A DNA stretch of 64,000 bases from Apoderus coryli (lineage: Eukaryota > Arthropoda > Insecta > Coleoptera > Attelabidae): NCBI GenBank assembly GCA_911728435.2, contig OU452198.1:30347902-30411901 (forward strand). Reading direction: 5' to 3'. Below, piece after piece: positions 46,500 through 57,189 of the stretch; position 1 is the stretch's first letter; each line of letters opens with the position of its first letter. A model generated the notes under the pieces. The model had not been told where the DNA came from, did not search any database, and saw only the letters and a list, made by a program, of their open reading frames with translations. The position numbers were made by a program, and so were the translations under genes.

Positions 46500-46730
46500 T
46501 AAATAATGTGGTATATACCCCACACGGAACAGAGATGTAAAAGGATGTGTTTGGCGACATCTAGTTTTATCGTTGGTAGTACGCCGAGTGAACAACAGTT
46601 CCTATTTCGGCTGCCTGGGAGGTCTCTGACCCCATAAAGCTACTACCAACACATAGACGCGCCGATACTCCCTTAAGCGGGATCGCATATATTTAAAATG
46701 GGCTTGTTTAACAAAACAAGACTTAAAATC

Positions 46731-46832
46731 CGAGAGTTTGTCTGTCAACCACTATACTTTCACCAGACGGCCGTTTCGTCGATCCACGACTCATCAGTGG
46801 TGATCGGTCAGTAGTTGACAGCCAAACTCTCG
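46731..46832 (-). ncRNA. Hammerhead ribozyme 2
   Basis: Same sequence and fold as ribozyme 1, exactly 333 bp further on, with an intact core. Confidence 0.87.
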
Positions 46833-47178
46833 TAAATAATGTGGTATATACCCCACACGGAACAGAGATGTAAAAGGATGTGTTTGGCGACATCTAGTTT
46901 TATCGTTGGTAGTACGCCGAGTGAACAACAGTTCCTATTTCGGCTGCCTGGGAGGTCTCTGACCCCATAAACAAGCCCATTTTAAATATATGCGATCCCG
47001 CTTAAGGGAGTATCGGCGCGTCTATGTGTTGGTAGTAGCTTTATGGGGTCAGAGACCTCCCAGGCAGCCGAAATAGGAACTGTTGTTCACTCGGCGTACT
47101 ACCAACGATAAAACTAGATGTCGCCAAACACATCCTTTTACATCTCTGTTCCGTGTGGGGTATATACCACATTATTTA

Positions 47179-47280
47179 CGAGAGTTTGGCTGTCAACTAC
47201 TGACCGATCACCACTGATGAGTCGTGGATCGACGAAACGGCCGTCTGGTGAAAGTATAGTGGTTGACAGACAAACTCTCG
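47179..47280 (+). ncRNA. Hammerhead ribozyme 3
   Basis: Same ribozyme on the plus strand. The core CTGATGA is at 47214-47220. Expected cleavage is after position 47245. Confidence 0.87.
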
Positions 47281-47511
47281 GATTTTAAGTCTTGTTTTGT
47301 TAAACAAGCCCATTTTAAATATATGCGATCCCGCTTAAGGGAGTATCGGCGCGTCTATGTGTTGGTAGTAGCTTTATGGGGTCAGAGACCTCCCAGGCAG
47401 CCGAAATAGGAACTGTTGTTCACTCGGCGTACTACCAACGATAAAACTAGATGTCGCCAAACACATCCTTTTACATCTCTGTTCCGTGTGGGGTATATAC
47501 CACATTATTTA

Positions 47512-47613
47512 CGAGAGTTTGGCTGTCAACTACTGACCGATCACCACTGATGAGTCGTGGATCGACGAAACGGCCGTCTGGTGAAAGTATAGTGGTTGAC
47601 AGACAAACTCTCG
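47512..47613 (+). ncRNA. Hammerhead ribozyme 4
   Basis: Plus strand, 333 bp after ribozyme 3, identical by reading. Expected cleavage is after 47578. Cleavage at both this site and the previous one would release a 333 nt RNA. Confidence 0.87.
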
Positions 47614-47844
47614 GATTTTAAGTCTTGTTTTGTTAAACAAGCCCATTTTAAATATATGCGATCCCGCTTAAGGGAGTATCGGCGCGTCTATGTGTTGGTA
47701 GTAGCTTTATGGGGTCAGAGACCTCCCAGGCAGCCGAAATAGGAACTGTTGTTCACTCGGCGTACTACCAACGATAAAACTAGATGTCGCCAAACACATC
47801 CTTTTACATCTCTGTTCCGTGTGGGGTATATACCACATTATTTA

Positions 47845-47946
47845 CGAGAGTTTGGCTGTCAACTACTGACCGATCACCACTGATGAGTCGTGGATCGACG
47901 AAACGGCCGTCTGGTGAAAGTATAGTGGTTGACAGACAAACTCTCG
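47845..47946 (+). ncRNA. Hammerhead ribozyme 5
   Basis: Plus strand, 333 bp after ribozyme 4. Expected cleavage is after 47911. The remaining partial unit to 48137 has no ribozyme. Confidence 0.87.
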
Positions 47947-49204
47947 GATTTTAAGTCTTGTTTTGTTAAACAAGCCCATTTTAAATATATGCGATCCCGC
48001 TTAAGGGAGTATCGGCGCGTCTATGTGTTGGTAGTAGCTTTATGGGGTCAGAGACCTCCCAGGCAGCCGAAATAGGAACTGTTGTTCACTCGGCGTACTA
48101 CCAACGATAAAACTAGATGTCGCCAAACACATCCTTTTAAATAATAAGATTTTAGAAAATTGACAAAAATTCCCGAGGAGTCGATTTAGTGATTCATTCA
48201 ACATCAGAAAGAACTTCTTTATGACTTCGAAACAAATGTAAAAAATTTATTATTTATTTAACTTCGCCGATGTTGAATTTTCAGCCAGGATTATAAAGCA
48301 CCATCCTTGAACTGTGCCGAACTGGTGTAACATATTTGTTTTCCTTTTGACTTCCGTCAAAACAGGGTTTGAATGTAAGGCAGCGAAAAATTTTGGATTT
48401 TTTGGCAAAGAATTTGTTGAAAATGGGTGGCTCACCCTGGCTGAAAATTCAACATCGGCAAAGAAATTTATTATTTATTTAACTTCGACATTTCTTTGCC
48501 GATGTTGAATTTTCAGCCAGGGTGAACCACCCATTTTCAACAAATTCTTAGTCAAAAAATCCAAAATTTTTCGCTGCCTTACATTCAAACCCTGTTTTGA
48601 CGGAAGTCAAAAGGAAAAAAAATATGTTACACCAGTTGGGCACAGTTCAAGGATGGTGCTTTATAATCCTGGCTGAAAATTCAACATCGGCGAAGTTAAA
48701 TAAATAATAAATTTTTTACATTTGTTTCGAAGTCATAAAGAAGAACCATCAGTTATAAGAATTATTAGCTTCCAAAGGGTGACAAAAGTAGAAGGGAAAT
48801 GATTGATTTATTTCGAAGAAATATCATACCCCCATGTGCAAATAGAGTTGGCAACTTTAGCTGTACCGACCGTAGATTTAGACTAGTTTGCCTTTGTTTT
48901 GGCATGAAAATTGGGCCCACGGTTTTGGATAAACACATTCACTGTACTTATATTTTATCAGTCGCAGAAATAAGAGAGCAAAAACACCTAGGTATATTTT
49001 GTAAAAATTATTACCTACGTATTAATTTGTACAAATACAATTTTTATTGTTCCTCTATGCATTAAAAATGTTGACCTTATAAAACTTACCTTTTTCTATC
49101 TCGATGGCACTATTAATTTCCATATCTTCAGTTTCATCACATACAGCTAGACTCATTATTTTTTTCGTACGCGATTGTATATTCATTTTAAATTATATGC
49201 TACT

Positions 49205-49285
49205 AAGGTGAGATCCGGCGCACGATCTAAACAAAACTGAAGCGGTTTTGCGCATTTTAGATTTGGCAACATCGCCGGATCTCGG
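49205..49285. repeat. Short palindromic repeat with GAGATCCGG ends
   Basis: AAGGTGAGATCCGGCG and CGCCGGATCTCGGCTTG face each other across about 55 bp. Similar GATCTCG/CGAGATC strings recur at 49320-49360, 49480-49520 and 61850-62110. This looks like a dispersed MITE-like family. Confidence 0.45.
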
Positions 49286-49829
49286 CTTGTCCTACATACA
49301 TAAACATATACAGAAAATGATCTCGCTTTGTCATACTTTCAAATTGATCTCGCTTTGTTGGGATTTTATGACCAAAAATTAAAAAGTAAAAATTCTTACC
49401 CCTCTGGGGGGGTAGCGATTACCAATACTTTTTAAGCTATAGGTATGCAAGATATACGCAGAAATTGTGATTCATTCAAGTGGATCTCAGGTTGTCTTAG
49501 AAATATCCGGATCTCGACTTAGTTCAAAAACACATATATATATATGAAACTTCCAAAATTTAAGAAAAAAATTTTTTTAGAAAATTCACAAAATTTGTCG
49601 CTGTTTTGCATTCAAACCCTGTCGAAAGGGAAGGGTCGAAAGAAAAAAATATGTTACACCAGTTCGACATAGCCAACGATGGCGCTTTATAATCCTGGCT
49701 GAAAATTCAACATCGGCAAAGAAATGTCGAAGTATATAGTTTTTCAAAATTATGCAATTTTTCATATCTTCATTTGCTGTGTAGCTTAGTTTTAAATATT
49801 CGTTGAGCACATATTGCTTTGTTTCATTT

Positions 49830-51960
49830 TTAGCAAGTTTGTAAACATGTCTTAAAAAATTAAAATAAGTTATACTTTACACCGGTCAGTCAAGTGTTCT
49901 TTTTGTATTGGGAGAAGTCGTTAAGCGAATTCAGAACATTTCAGTTAGAAGTTTGATTTTCTCATTTATTTTCATCGCAGAGTAGTATTTTGGAATCTAT
50001 ACGGGTATCCCACCGGGAAGTGGTACGATTATGGACAAAGTACAATGTGGAACAATCTGAAAATCTAGTGTAGCACTTAGGTCGACGGGACCAATTCGGC
50101 TAAATTTGTTCCAAATTTTCCCGTATTGAATGATGAAGGAGGAACATTTTTGAATGACTTTCACTAATTGCATAATCGTACGTCAAACTTTTTTTTTCAT
50201 TTTGGTTGGGACAATATCACCTTTTTTCTTTTACTCATAATTTCAAATATTTGCGAAACATACACATTTTTATGTATCATGATGAAAATTGGTGAAAATT
50301 GGTGAGATTATAGAGTTTGATGGGCTAATTCCGAAAATGTATAATTGTCCCTTATAAATGGCTCTCCTTTATCGCCCACTCACCCGTCATTCGTTTTTCT
50401 ACAAAATTTTGAATTTGAGGCTCAATTAAGAAAAGCCGCCTAGAGTTTGACCCGTGACCTTGGGATATGTTGTTTCTATGTCTTTTATGATTACCTAGCG
50501 ACATCTAGTTCCATTGTATATCTTCCGATATTGGAGGTAGAGTCGTTTTTTTTTTTTGGGATATGTTCCAAATCATTCAAGGTTTTATTCGTTATAACAT
50601 ACAATCTCTTGGAAATGGAATAAATCACCTTGAAGTCCTCCCTAATGAACACAAAAAACCAGCTTTATTATGCCTTACGAAACACTGGCAATGGGAGGAG
50701 GCTCTTAGAAGCATGGCGATAAGTGGTTATTCCTTGCTATCTTCATATTGTAGAGAGCAGTGGGAGCATGGGTATCGACGCCAAAATTGGAAAAAGCGGT
50801 AGGTTTCGTTGTGTTTGTACAGATCATGTGTTTCGGGTAATCTCGAAGTGTTTATTAGAACAAATCTTAGAAAGACTAGATAATGAGTGTAAGGGAGTGG
50901 TTATTGCAGGAGGTTTTAATATACATCTTGAACAAAACTGTAGAGAAAAACGCGACTTATTAATTTACTAAACACTTTTAACATTAGTCCATCTATAAAC
51001 CTTGTCTTGATAACATTGTTTTCAACCTAGAAAGGTTTAGCTATTCTGTTAAAATAATAAATTCAACGAAGTCTGACCATACAGCCCAATTGGTGACTCT
51101 CGAGACACATGAAGCTGTGATTCAAACTCATGCTAACTACGTCAGATGTTTTAGTAAGCGAAATATAGTCTCTTGGGGTAACTTGTACTCTATTGACAAT
51201 GACATAGACATGTTGTGGGATGCATGTAATGTTAATGTGGCACCGATTATGCTTAAGGCGCAGGATATTTATCAAGATGGATCTAACTATGATTTTGCAA
51301 AACGCAATTTACCTAGCAAAAATATTAAAAAACAAAAAGAGCTCAGGAATCGACGGAGTGCCTACAAATATGCTAAAGAAATGTGTGCCTTTTATAGCTC
51401 AGCCACTGTCGTATATCTTTAATATTAGCATGTCTTCCCAAACAAACTTAAGAAAACCCTCATACTGCCAATTTATAAAAAGGAAAATCATAATAATTTT
51501 AATAACTATAGGCCAATAAGTTTGCGCTCTTCATTCTCGAAGCTTTTGGAAATAATTACATACAAAAGACTTTTTAACTTATTTTAAGAAAATAAATTAT
51601 TGCATAATTTTCAACATGGTTCCATTCCAACAAAATCCACAAGAGTCAGCTCTTGTATTTTAGGTACTGTGGAAGCTGGAAGATCATCTTGTGGTATATT
51701 ATTGGATTTATTTAAGTCTTTTGACTTCATCGATCACAATATCTTGATTCCTACTGAGTCAAAGATCTAGCTATAGAGTGGTTTAGGTCTTACCTAATCG
51801 AAAGGAAACAAAAAGTTTTATTAAAAGATGAGCAGTCGCATCTTTTAATAAAACTTTTCGAAGTTCCAGTTATCCACCCGGGCGTGCCTCAGGGTAGTAT
51901 TCTGGGCCCTTTATTGTTCATAATATACTTTAACGACTTCTATGAAGCTATAAATGCTCC
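49830..51960. repeat. Right arm of large inverted duplication
   Basis: Inverse of 40020-42690. It includes the non-coding block 49830-50562 and the LINE from 50563. The shared endonuclease lesion (GGFNI in both) shows the two arms descend from one already mutated copy, unless the residue is normal for this family. Confidence 0.8.
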
Positions 51961-52640
51961 GAATGGTGGCTTACTGTGACGACACTACTCTTGGGGTTCC
52001 GGTTAAGAGGAAAGTGTTCTGAGCCATCATTAATCAGCATCTCTTAAACATTATAGAAAAACTAACATAATCCAGATAACTAACTTTGCTGTAGATTCTG
52101 GTAGCACAAATACACTGCACAACAATGAAATTAACGTTTGTCAAAATGTAAAATTACTAGGTCTGACAATTCACAGCAATCTTAATTACCAGGAACACAC
52201 TACGTGTGAAACTGAGTAGGGCATGCTATGCAATAAGTACCGTTTCAAAAACTCTAATCGATAAGGAAAATACAAGACCTATATAGGTACTATGGTCTTT
52301 GTTACTCTCATTTAATATACGGTATTTTATTATGGGGTAGGAGCAGGCATGCTCTCTTTGAGAAGTAGCGAAAGTTTCAGGGGCATATTTAGATCAGCCG
52401 GAATTTTAACAGCTCCGGACGTTTATATCATTGAGTGTGTTAACATCATCATCTTAAAAATAAAAAAATTCAGCAAATTATAATTACCCCAGACACAGAC
52501 TATCGTTTACTGAAAAGGGTTTAGAGTACATGGCTGTCAGTCGAAATTAAGGAAATTGAACGGTCAAAATTTGTAAAAAAAATACTCCATTATTACTTAT
52601 GTGATATGGAGCCTTATATTTTGACTTATATCAGTGTGAG
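50563..52640 (+). pseudogene. LINE, right inverted copy with C-terminus
   Basis: The plus strand repeats the left copy: an IQSLGNGINHLEVL start, a deletion of about 95 bp near 50770, and VVIAGGFNIHLEQN at about 50910. The RT start (KNKKSSGIDGVPTNML) is at about 51330, and [20 protein letters not shown] sequence is near 51880. It then runs beyond the duplicated arm. The thumb and C-terminal tail, with WGRSRHALSL- and GILTAPDVYIIECV-like pieces, is in broken frames to about 52450. Many stops make it non-functional. A 36 bp stretch near 51826-51858 is an inverted duplication of a downstream segment. Confidence 0.8.
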
Positions 52641-53449
52641 TCCGGCAATATGTAGTGTGTCAGTTTTCGTCGTGTTTAATTTTAGTTTTTTGATTTATTT
52701 TATGTATTTTGGTTTCAGAAATATGTGATATCGTTATATACTTTTTATTTGTGTACGTACATCTTGTTTTACATTTTTTTCATTTTCCATAGTATTTTGT
52801 TTATTTACTTGTTTTAAGTGACAAGCCAGATGTATACGTACATTATGTGTTAATGCATTGGTAATATATTATAAGTGTTATAATTATTACTACTAATTAT
52901 TATTATCCACCATAATTGTTGATTATGTTTGACAAGTATTAGGTATAGTTATTTGCTTTCTAAAGACCTCGTGGCCCACTAAAATCAATTAAATTTCAAA
53001 GTCTAATCACTATTGCAATAGAACAATGCAAAACTGTCAAGATCTTGAAAACAATAAATTTTAGGAATAAACATCCTTTCATAAACTTGCCCTTATTTTT
53101 GATGAAAAAAAAATAAACAAAAAATATCAAAATTGGGGGCTGCCATTTACATATTTTGATTTTTTTTTAAATTGATTTTCTACCCTTTTTTCAAACACTC
53201 TGTCTTAATATTTATTAAAAAATCATACATAGGCGCGTAAATTAGATCGATAACTACTAGGAGCTCCGAACAAATTAAATTAATAAAGTTTCCGTAAAAT
53301 AAAAAATTGTTATCATTTTTTAATCGGCAAACGTCATATTTGACATAAAATTTCAGATATTTCCAAAACGCCTGGACAGAAGTACGTATAATATATTATG
53401 AAGTATTTTTAGAATTACAAGTAGAATCAAAAAAATATATAATTTATAC
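52641..53449. other. AT-rich sequence, nothing assigned
   Basis: No supportable feature. Probably the LINE 3' flank and unrelated AT-rich DNA. Confidence 0.35.
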
Positions 53450-53700
53450 AGGGTCGTATTTAAAATAAGGAAGTTGACATCCACGGTATAACCGGAAGTG
53501 CTAGATGCTTGACAATATTTAAGCCGAATTGGCCATGTCGACGTAAGTACTGCACGAGATTTTCAGAATGTTCCACAATGTAGTTTGTCTATAATTGATA
53601 AAAACCCTTATCGTTGGAACACCCGATATAGGATATGTTGTAAAATACTTTTATCTGATCTACACTTCTGATATTACTACTTCTCACCCCAAATAAATAA
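53450..53700 (+). repeat. Diverged third copy of the LINE upstream block
   Basis: The order AATTGG, GTCGAC, TAAGT, then ATTTTCAGA, GTTCCACA and ATACTTTT follows 42400-42545 and the inverse of 49980-50110. Many substitutions separate it. This indicates a dispersed repeat family rather than a feature unique to the inverted duplication. Confidence 0.5.
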
Positions 53701-53875
53701 TTAAGCACATCTTCCGGCAATTAGTTTTTTCTCCATAGCACAAAATATCCAACATGAATATATGAAATGAACGGATTGCTCCTTTTTTGTTCTTTTGTAT
53801 AAATGAGATAATTTCAACTACTAGAATAAAAATTATAAAAATAATTAGAACCTAAATTTAAAATATTTCTTAATA

Positions 53876-53910
53876 CAGGGTGAACTATCACTCAGTACAA
53901 AAATTTTAAC
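53876..53910. repeat. 35 bp terminal repeat (left), TA-flanked
   Basis: Starts CAGGGTGAACTATCACTC and is preceded by TA. It is the exact reverse complement of 61676-61710. The two face each other, as do the ends of a DNA transposon. Confidence 0.75.
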
Positions 53911-55462
53911 CACATGCTCAGGAAAGCATGAAAAACCATAAAAAATTTGTTTCGGAATATTATTATTTCCCTGGTAAATCGGCGCCTATGACAATTATTT
54001 TTCACGATGGCTTCCAACCTACGAACAGCTATACGCGGCGTTGCCAATTGTAGAGAGGTGAAAATGAACATTTTTGTAAATAATAATTATTATAATACCT
54101 TATTAATATAAATCCATCTTTACTACTGCCGAATTGTACACTGCTTCTTCGTTCTCGCAAACAACAAACTCTTAAAACGATATTCTCGCATACTTATTGA
54201 ATACACTAAAAACACAAAAGATTCCGAAAGCATACTACATGCCGGCAGAGTTTGTTAATATTCGCTGATGCCGGTTTATTTTAAATTTAACGAAATATTA
54301 AACTATGAGATCCAGCTTTAGCGGCGCTGCCTTTGTCTTATAATACTTGATCAATAACAATCAATCTGGAATACTCCAACTTGTAGATAATTTCTTCGTT
54401 TTTGAAAACTTCTAACGATATTTTCGCATTTTGAACACACAAACACTAATTAAACATTGTCGGAAGCACACTAAAACCCAGATAAGTAAAACTACTACTT
54501 ACTTATCTGGGACTAAAGGTAAAATTAAATCGTTTATTCCAATAAGGACGAAAATGTAAACACAAACATAATTAATCCAAGGTTAATAACCTCGTAGGAC
54601 ACCTGTATAATACTATTGTGCAGACAAATTCGACGTTAATCATCTGTTAACCAGCAGCCTAACGAGTTGCCAAGTTTATAACACACATATCATTATTATA
54701 TCATTATTTTGAGTGAGAATAACTTATTCTTTTTATGTATCGAGCATCTAGCCATATTATGCTACTTTTAATCCTTGACACCGCATGCGGTTTGCATGTG
54801 TATACCACAGTGTCAGAAATTCCTCACAAATTTCTCAGATCAGATTGGCTGATGTGGCATCACCTACCACTCACCCTCACTTGAAATTTATAAAAGGAAC
54901 GTGAAACTGTCAAAAATTATCATTAGATACTTAATTTCTCACGTAACTATGGTTGTTTTTACATTACATTAGACGTTAGAAATTGCGCATTGCATACTTT
55001 ACACATTAGGCAGAATAAAATACACATATGATAAAACGGGTTGCCTACGTAAACTACACAAAAATTTTGTCGGAAATATTATAATCATTATTATGAAATA
55101 AATGTTAATGATGTGGTAGTGGTGAATAAGATTTGGAAGCCAAGAGCTACTAAGAATATTTAGCGCCTATTGACCATCGCTTTTTTGGCCAAATCTGGCA
55201 AGCCTGCATTCACGAATAATTATTATGCAGATTTTGTCACTATCGATCGAGTTTGTTATTGAAATTTGAACAATCAATATCGTACATTTTCAACCGATAA
55301 AATGGTAATATTTTCAGTATAAATACAACAATAACTAGAAACTACACTAATGTTAATAAATACCGATCTTTGATCCGATACATTGGCACTATCGTTGGCA
55401 AAGCCCAGCGGTATATCCAATCAAGTATATTGATATATCTGCTAAAAGAAATTATCGGCAAT
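53911..55462. other. Non-coding sequence with a short hairpin
   Basis: No coding feature is recognised. A hairpin of CCCAGATAAGTA with its inverse lies at 54478-54512. If the flanking 35 bp repeats belong to one element, this is its interior. Confidence 0.35.
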
Positions 55463-55467
55463 ATACT

Positions 55468-55895
55468 TATAATATATTTTATATTATCTCTCTCTCTTCT
55501 CTTCTCTATATTATTGGCCTCTACAACTAGGTAATTTAGCCATTTCTTTAGTTATATATATTTGTGAGAAATCTTGGACCTACAGTTTAGCGAGGAATCC
55601 GAACCACGGTCATCGACTGCCAGATGCCAGCACCTACGACTATGTAGTCCATAAGTACTTGGCATAGGCAAATCTACCGACTCGACCGAGAGCGCCGTCC
55701 ACCCATCCAACCACCATCCACACGACCAGATACTGCAGTATCATTTTATATTATCTTAATCCTATGGGATCTCGTTATATGTGTTAGGTTAGGAAATGAT
55801 ACTCGTGCGGTGTCTGGTTGGTAACTGTCTTTATTATCATATACATTGTCAGTTCAACTGTACAAATGACAACCCATGTTGCCATGTATCTCACA
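55468..55895 (-). repeat. Gypsy 3' LTR, interrupted
   Basis: 22 bp lie left of the insertion and 139 bp right of it, which together correspond to the 162 bp 5' LTR. The 14 bp ATTTTATATTATCT is present on both sides of the insertion. Confidence 0.87.
55490..55742 (-). mobile_element. SINE-like insertion inside the Gypsy LTR
   Basis: A stretch of about 253 bp is flanked by the perfect 14 bp repeat ATTTTATATTATCT (55476-55489 and 55743-55756). The right copy and the intact LTR show that only one copy belongs to the LTR. On the minus strand it carries GGTTCGGATTCC (55594-55605), close to the RNA polymerase III B box. It ends in a GAGA-rich tail next to the target-site duplication, as SINEs do. 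A TGGCATCTGGC box about 27 nt before the B box may be the A box. There is no coding capacity. Confidence 0.72.
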
Positions 55896-56153
55896 TCTTC
55901 CCCTTTTCAAATCAAAATGTACAATTCCAAATTTCATCATCTATACAATAATACATGAACAACAATACAATATTCATTTGTCAACATATAGGTACATAGT
56001 ATAATGCCATCTTATACCTAGCACATTTATTAACACATTACCCGTAACAATAAATGACAATCACAATATTTCACACTTTAAAATAATGAGTTATGTTTCT
56101 CTTATACCAAAGCGCAATCATATTTAATTCTCCTAAAAATATTATACAAGAAT

Positions 56154-57118
56154 CTATCTTAATAAATAATATTCATCCAGTTTTACAGGAGGTTTAATTA
56201 CTCTGCCTGTTCTTGACGTAGACTCAGAGAAATTTCTCACACAACCCTCTACCGGATCTGTATCCATATCAGATTCATACGAACTACTTGACAAACTATA
56301 ATCATTTTGGGAAGAATCTGTATTCTTCTGAGTTGGCGGTGTGTTATTGATATTTTCACCTCCCGCATCAGTATTGTTGACTTCTAAATAAAGATAGTCC
56401 GAAAACGGAAAATGTTCTTCATTTGAGACATATTTGTATTTGTCATTTGAACAATGCCCTTTAACACTATGTGTATTATTCGATAATATTCTAATGAATT
56501 TACGATTTCTTACAATTATAGATCCATTTTGTAATTTAATCTTATAACTACGTAGTCCTCGTTTATTCAGTATTGTCGCATGAACCCACTTACCCCCTGA
56601 AACTTCCTGTACAAGTACGGAATCTCCAGGTTCCAGATTTGGCAAGGTTCTGGTTCCTCGCTTATCAAAATAAAATTTTTGCTTTCTCTGAGCCTCGTCA
56701 AGAAATTTGTTATATTTTCATTACATACTTTAGGATCAACAGCAGAATCAACATTAAGCAATAACTCTCTTAAATTCCTACTCATTAGAATGTTAGCAGG
56801 AGAATACTCCTTATCAACAGGAGTATTTCTATAAGATAAAATTGATAAATATGGATCCTCTCCTTCAGATTTGCATTTTTTTAACATTTTTTTAATAGTT
56901 TGTATACTTCTTTCGACTTGTCCGTTCGACTGTGGATAGTAGGGAGAAGAAGTGATATGCTGAAAATCCCAGTCTTTAGCAAATTTTGAAAATAATTTAC
57001 AACTAAATTGAGGCCCATTATCTGACATCACAATTCTAGGTATGCCGTGCCTCGCAAAAATAAATTTCAGACAAAGTATGCATTTTTCTGAAGAAAGGAA
57101 CACACCCAAGCTTGACAA
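56154..57118 (-). pseudogene. Gypsy integrase core and C-terminus
   Basis: Core motifs are MSDNGPQFSCKLF (second Asp) and PYYPQSNGQVERSIQT (catalytic Glu). A frameshift near 56600 leads to a C-terminal region with PGDSVLVQEVSGGKW and an acidic, Ser-rich tail ending at 56154. The first catalytic Asp lies just upstream, in the broken part near 57150. Confidence 0.9.
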
Positions 57119-57189
57119 TTCTATATACTTAGAATAGTAATCAACTACAAGTAAAAATGATTCTCCAAAAATAGAAAATATATCACAGC

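Larger units (their letters stand above)
46362..48137. mobile_element. Hammerhead retrozyme array, inverted multimer
   Basis: Units of 333 bp, essentially identical to each other, fill this stretch. From 46362 to 46971 there are about 1.8 units with the ribozyme on the minus strand. From 46972 to 48137 there are three complete units and a partial one with the ribozyme on the plus strand. The junction at 46971/46972 switches orientation inside a unit. Both ends are flanked by the 13 bp TAAATAATAAGAT (46349-46361 and 48138-48150), a target-site duplication that marks the whole inverted array as one insertion. No unit has coding capacity. Ribozyme-bearing tandem units of 170-400 bp in animals are known as retrozymes, thought to spread as small RNAs by borrowed reverse transcriptase. 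This assignment is by structure only. Confidence 0.85.
46065..49815. repeat. Nest of four alternating palindromic MITE copies
   Basis: Copies of one short element lie at about 46155-46320 (+), 48265-48470 (+), 48490-48690 (-) and 49560-49725 (-). Each has the end CCGATGTTGAATTTTCAGCC and shares ACTGGTGTAACATATTT and CAGGGTTTGAATG. The outermost two also share about 90 bp of flank (46065-46155 and 49725-49815). The inner two form an almost perfect palindrome, 48213-48748, with a loop of about 22 bp. The hammerhead array is inserted inside this nest. Confidence 0.75.

Noticed and set aside
46362..48137. Array considered as a satellite or CRISPR-like repeat
   Set aside because: The units are too long and contiguous for CRISPR. 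The target-site duplication, inversion and ribozyme fold point to a mobile retroelement rather than a simple satellite.
54478..54512. Short hairpin considered as a microRNA precursor
   Set aside because: The stem is only about 12 bp, far too short for a precursor. It is probably a transposon remnant.
55594..55605. B-box-like motif considered as a tRNA gene
   Set aside because: No cloverleaf, anticodon stem or acceptor pairing can be drawn around it. It fits a SINE promoter instead.
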